A DNA stretch of 64,000 bases. Source: Acidobacteriota bacterium. Lineage in GTDB: Bacteria > Acidobacteriota > Polarisedimenticolia > JACPZX01. A model generated the notes under the pieces. It made no database searches, was not told the origin of the DNA, and was given only the letters and a program-made list of their open reading frames with translations. Where the stretch lies: contig JACPZX010000030.1 in NCBI GenBank assembly GCA_016195325.1, forward strand, positions 39,043-103,042, written 5' to 3'. How positions within the stretch are numbered: position 1 is the first letter of the stretch; each line of letters opens with the position of its first letter. Shown piece by piece: positions 62,663 to 64,000 of the stretch. The translations under genes were made by a program, and so were the position numbers.

Positions 62663-62890
62663 TCAATGACCCAGTCGGCGGCAGCGGCCGCTCGACGTGC
62701 ACGGTTTCCCCGGCTCCACGACGCACGCGCCGCGCTCGCCCCACGCCGGCGCCGACGTGACGAACTGCAGCGACGCGTCGGCGCGTGAGGCTATCACGGA
62801 AGAGACGGCGCGGGGAGGGGTCGCGAGCCCGACCCATTCGGGGGGGATGACGTCTCCGGGATGGAGCGCGCGGAGCGGCATTCTCGCCAT
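62663..62890 (-). CDS. small hypothetical protein in the BMC operon
   Basis: I do not recognise this 75-residue protein (MARMPLRALHPGDVIPPEWV at its N-terminus). The C-terminus is Cys-containing (GACVVEPGKPCTSSGRCRRL). It starts 14 bases after the BMC-P3 stop and ends 15 bases before the TPR start, on the same strand, which supports a real gene in the same operon. No ribosome site is obvious. It could be a cargo, adaptor or targeting factor of the shell; that is speculation. Confidence 0.55.
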   Translation of the reverse strand: MARMPLRALHPGDVIPPEWVGLATPPRAVSSVIASRADASLQFVTSAPAWGERGACVVEPGKPCTSSGRCRRLGH

Positions 62891-62904
62891 CGCGCGCGCG
62901 CGGC

Positions 62905-63192
62905 CTACGCCGTGTCCGGGGCGTCGTCGACGTCGAGGATGTCGACGATGGCGACGATGGCCGCGTCGAGAGGGGCTCCCGGGACGCGGACGGCGTCGCC
63001 CGCCGATTTTCCCTCGGCGACGACGAGGACCCGCTCCCCCTCCCCGGATCCGACCGCGTCGGCGGCGAGGAACTCCGCCCCCGCATGGGCTCCCGTGGGG
63101 TGAATGGGCTGCACGATCATCATCTTGAATCCGTGGTACGCAGGATGTTTCTGCGTCGCGACGACGTTTCCGACGACGCGCGCGAGGATCAC
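62905..63192 (-). CDS. BMC-P (EutN/CcmL) shell vertex protein 3
   Basis: The 95-residue protein forms pentamers that cap the corners of a microcompartment shell. It has the family pattern MILARVVGNVVATQKHPAYH, GFKMMIVQPI, FLAADAVGSGEGERVLVVAE and PLDAAIVAIVDILDV. The GTG start overlaps the previous gene's stop (GTGA, 63189-63192). It is the third BMC-P in a row. Confidence 0.92.
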   Translation of the reverse strand: MILARVVGNVVATQKHPAYHGFKMMIVQPIHPTGAHAGAEFLAADAVGSGEGERVLVVAEGKSAGDAVRVPGAPLDAAIVAIVDILDVDDAPDTA

Positions 63193-63476
63193 TTGCTCCC
63201 TCGATCGGAGGGCACGACGTGGACGTGATCGACGACGCCGGTGACGCCCGCGTCCGTCGGCACGGCGGCCGGAAGGAAGGCGTGCGCCGCCTCGCGGCCG
63301 CGCACGTAGAGGACGATCTCGCCTGCGCCGGCGCCCGCCGCGTCCGCGGCGACGAGGAGCGCGCCCCGCGGCTTCAGGGAGGCGTCGAGAGGTTGCACGA
63401 GGAGGAGCTTCGATCCCGTGAGCCCCTGGTCCTTGGGCGTCGCGACGACGCGGCCGACGATCCTGCCGAGGTTCAC
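63189..63476 (-). CDS. BMC-P (EutN/CcmL) shell vertex protein 2
   Basis: The 95-residue protein shows VNLGRIVGRVVATPKDQGLT, GSKLLLVQPL, VAADAAGAGAGEIVLYVRGR and TDAGVTGVVDHVHV. GTG 63476 overlaps the stop of the first BMC-P (GTGA). The KDQGLTGSK loop differs from the other two paralogues, so a distinct vertex role is possible. Confidence 0.92.
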   Translation of the reverse strand: MNLGRIVGRVVATPKDQGLTGSKLLLVQPLDASLKPRGALLVAADAAGAGAGEIVLYVRGREAAHAFLPAAVPTDAGVTGVVDHVHVVPSDRGSK

Positions 63477-63781
63477 GGCGACCTTTCGCCGACGCCGGGG
63501 CCCCACGGGCGCGCGCCGTCCAGAGCGACCGTGTCGATGATGCCGACGATGGCGGCGTCGACCGGAGCGTCCTTGGTGCGGGACGTCATGCGGGCCGAGG
63601 AGCCCGTCACCACCAGGACCGTCTCGCCGCTCCCCGCCTGGACCGTGTCCACGGCGACGCTGCACGCGCCCGCCGGCGCCCCGCGCTCGTCGAGAGGCTG
63701 GACGACCAGGAGCTTGAAACCCTCGAGCCGGTCGTCTTTGCGCGTGGCGACGACGGTGCCGACGATTCTCGCGAGGTACAT
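63473..63781 (-). CDS. BMC-P (EutN/CcmL) shell vertex protein 1
   Basis: The 102-residue protein shows MYLARIVGTVVATRKDDRLE, GFKLLVVQPL, VAVDTVQAGSGETVLVVTGS and VDAAIVGIIDTVALD. It starts 26 bases after the BMC-H stop. The C-terminus is slightly extended (ARPWGPGVGERSP). Confidence 0.92.
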   Translation of the reverse strand: MYLARIVGTVVATRKDDRLEGFKLLVVQPLDERGAPAGACSVAVDTVQAGSGETVLVVTGSSARMTSRTKDAPVDAAIVGIIDTVALDGARPWGPGVGERSP

Positions 63782-63807
63782 GCCGCGCCCTCAGGTCGTG
63801 ATTCGAA

Positions 63808-64000
63808 TCAGCCCCGGCTCTTGCCGATCGGAAGCCTGTCCTCGAGGCTCTGGTGCGGCCTCGGGATGACGTGGACGGAGACGAGCTCGCCCACCTTGCG
63901 CGCGGCGGCGGAGCCGGCGTCGGTCGCCGCCTTCACCGCGGCCACGTCCCCGCGGACGATCGCGGTGACGAGACCCGAGCCGATCTTCTCGTAGCCGACC
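63808..64000 (-). CDS. BMC-H shell protein, C-terminal part (5' end outside window)
   Basis: The visible 64 codons encode the end of a hexameric microcompartment shell protein of the PduA/EutM family: [40 protein letters not shown] and [18 protein letters not shown]. The HVIPRPH segment is a hallmark of BMC-H. It is followed in the same orientation by three BMC-P genes, so the operon continues beyond the window on the right. The cargo enzymes are not visible. Confidence 0.9.
   Translation of the reverse strand, partial: VGYEKIGSGLVTAIVRGDVAAVKAATDAGSAAARKVGELVSVHVIPRPHQSLEDRLPIGKSRG

Overview
The window is about 70% GC, gene-dense and read on both strands. No rRNA, tRNA, CRISPR array, transposase or prophage was seen. 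The gene content suggests a free-living bacterium with an outer membrane (TonB-dependent receptor, beta-barrel protein, lipoproteins) from a soil or sediment lineage. Acidobacteriota is my best guess, with Myxococcota or a neighbouring deep phylum possible. The guess rests on secreted proteins with MopE-type and WYYFIRDANNCGTG-type modules, an MXAN_5187-like protein, a tandem-fused UvrA and near-leaderless promoters with TAGAAT or TATAAT boxes. It is an inference, not a proof.

1-12.99 kb: a truncated FG-GAP adhesin-like protein, a beta-barrel protein, then an acyl-CoA set (enoyl-CoA hydratase and a split AtuA pair). A YtrA-type GntR regulator with a visible operator heads an ABC exporter operon whose permease is fused to a beta-propeller. 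A three-gene biotin-dependent acyl-CoA carboxylase follows (biotin carboxylase, carboxyltransferase, biotin carrier).

12.99-17.65 kb: the most interesting locus. Two tandem 47-residue RiPP precursors share the core SCTSSSTSRRCTCxC, and each has its own promoter. A hairpin terminator separates them from a split LanB-type dehydratase (elimination-domain protein plus glutamylation-domain protein) and a GNAT acetyltransferase. No LanC, YcaO, protease or transporter gene is adjacent, so the product class is open.

17.6-36 kb: a Lys4-type homoaconitase, an AlaX editing protein, two CBS-domain proteins, and a four-gene minus-strand run (ICMT-like methyltransferase, PLP decarboxylase, glycosyltransferase, DUF255 thioredoxin protein). 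Then come a di-haem peroxidase, a threonine dehydratase-like enzyme and a TonB receptor. A further minus-strand run holds an AhpD-like protein, an AmrS radical-SAM enzyme, a 52-residue LysW-like zinc ribbon and an FHA protein.

36-60.5 kb: a 1779-residue double UvrA that probably starts at CTG, a HEAT-repeat protein, an amicyanin-like cupredoxin beside a PuuD-like membrane protein, secreted MopE and beta-helix proteins, a shortened YchF, and a Cys-rich secreted protein. SelA, an O-antigen-ligase-like protein and a TPR protein form one overlapping operon. An MXAN_5187-like, TPR lipoprotein, hypothetical and PurH run follows.

60.5-64 kb: the 3' end of a bacterial microcompartment operon with one BMC-H shell protein (cut by the window edge), three different BMC-P vertex proteins, a small unknown protein and a membrane TPR protein.
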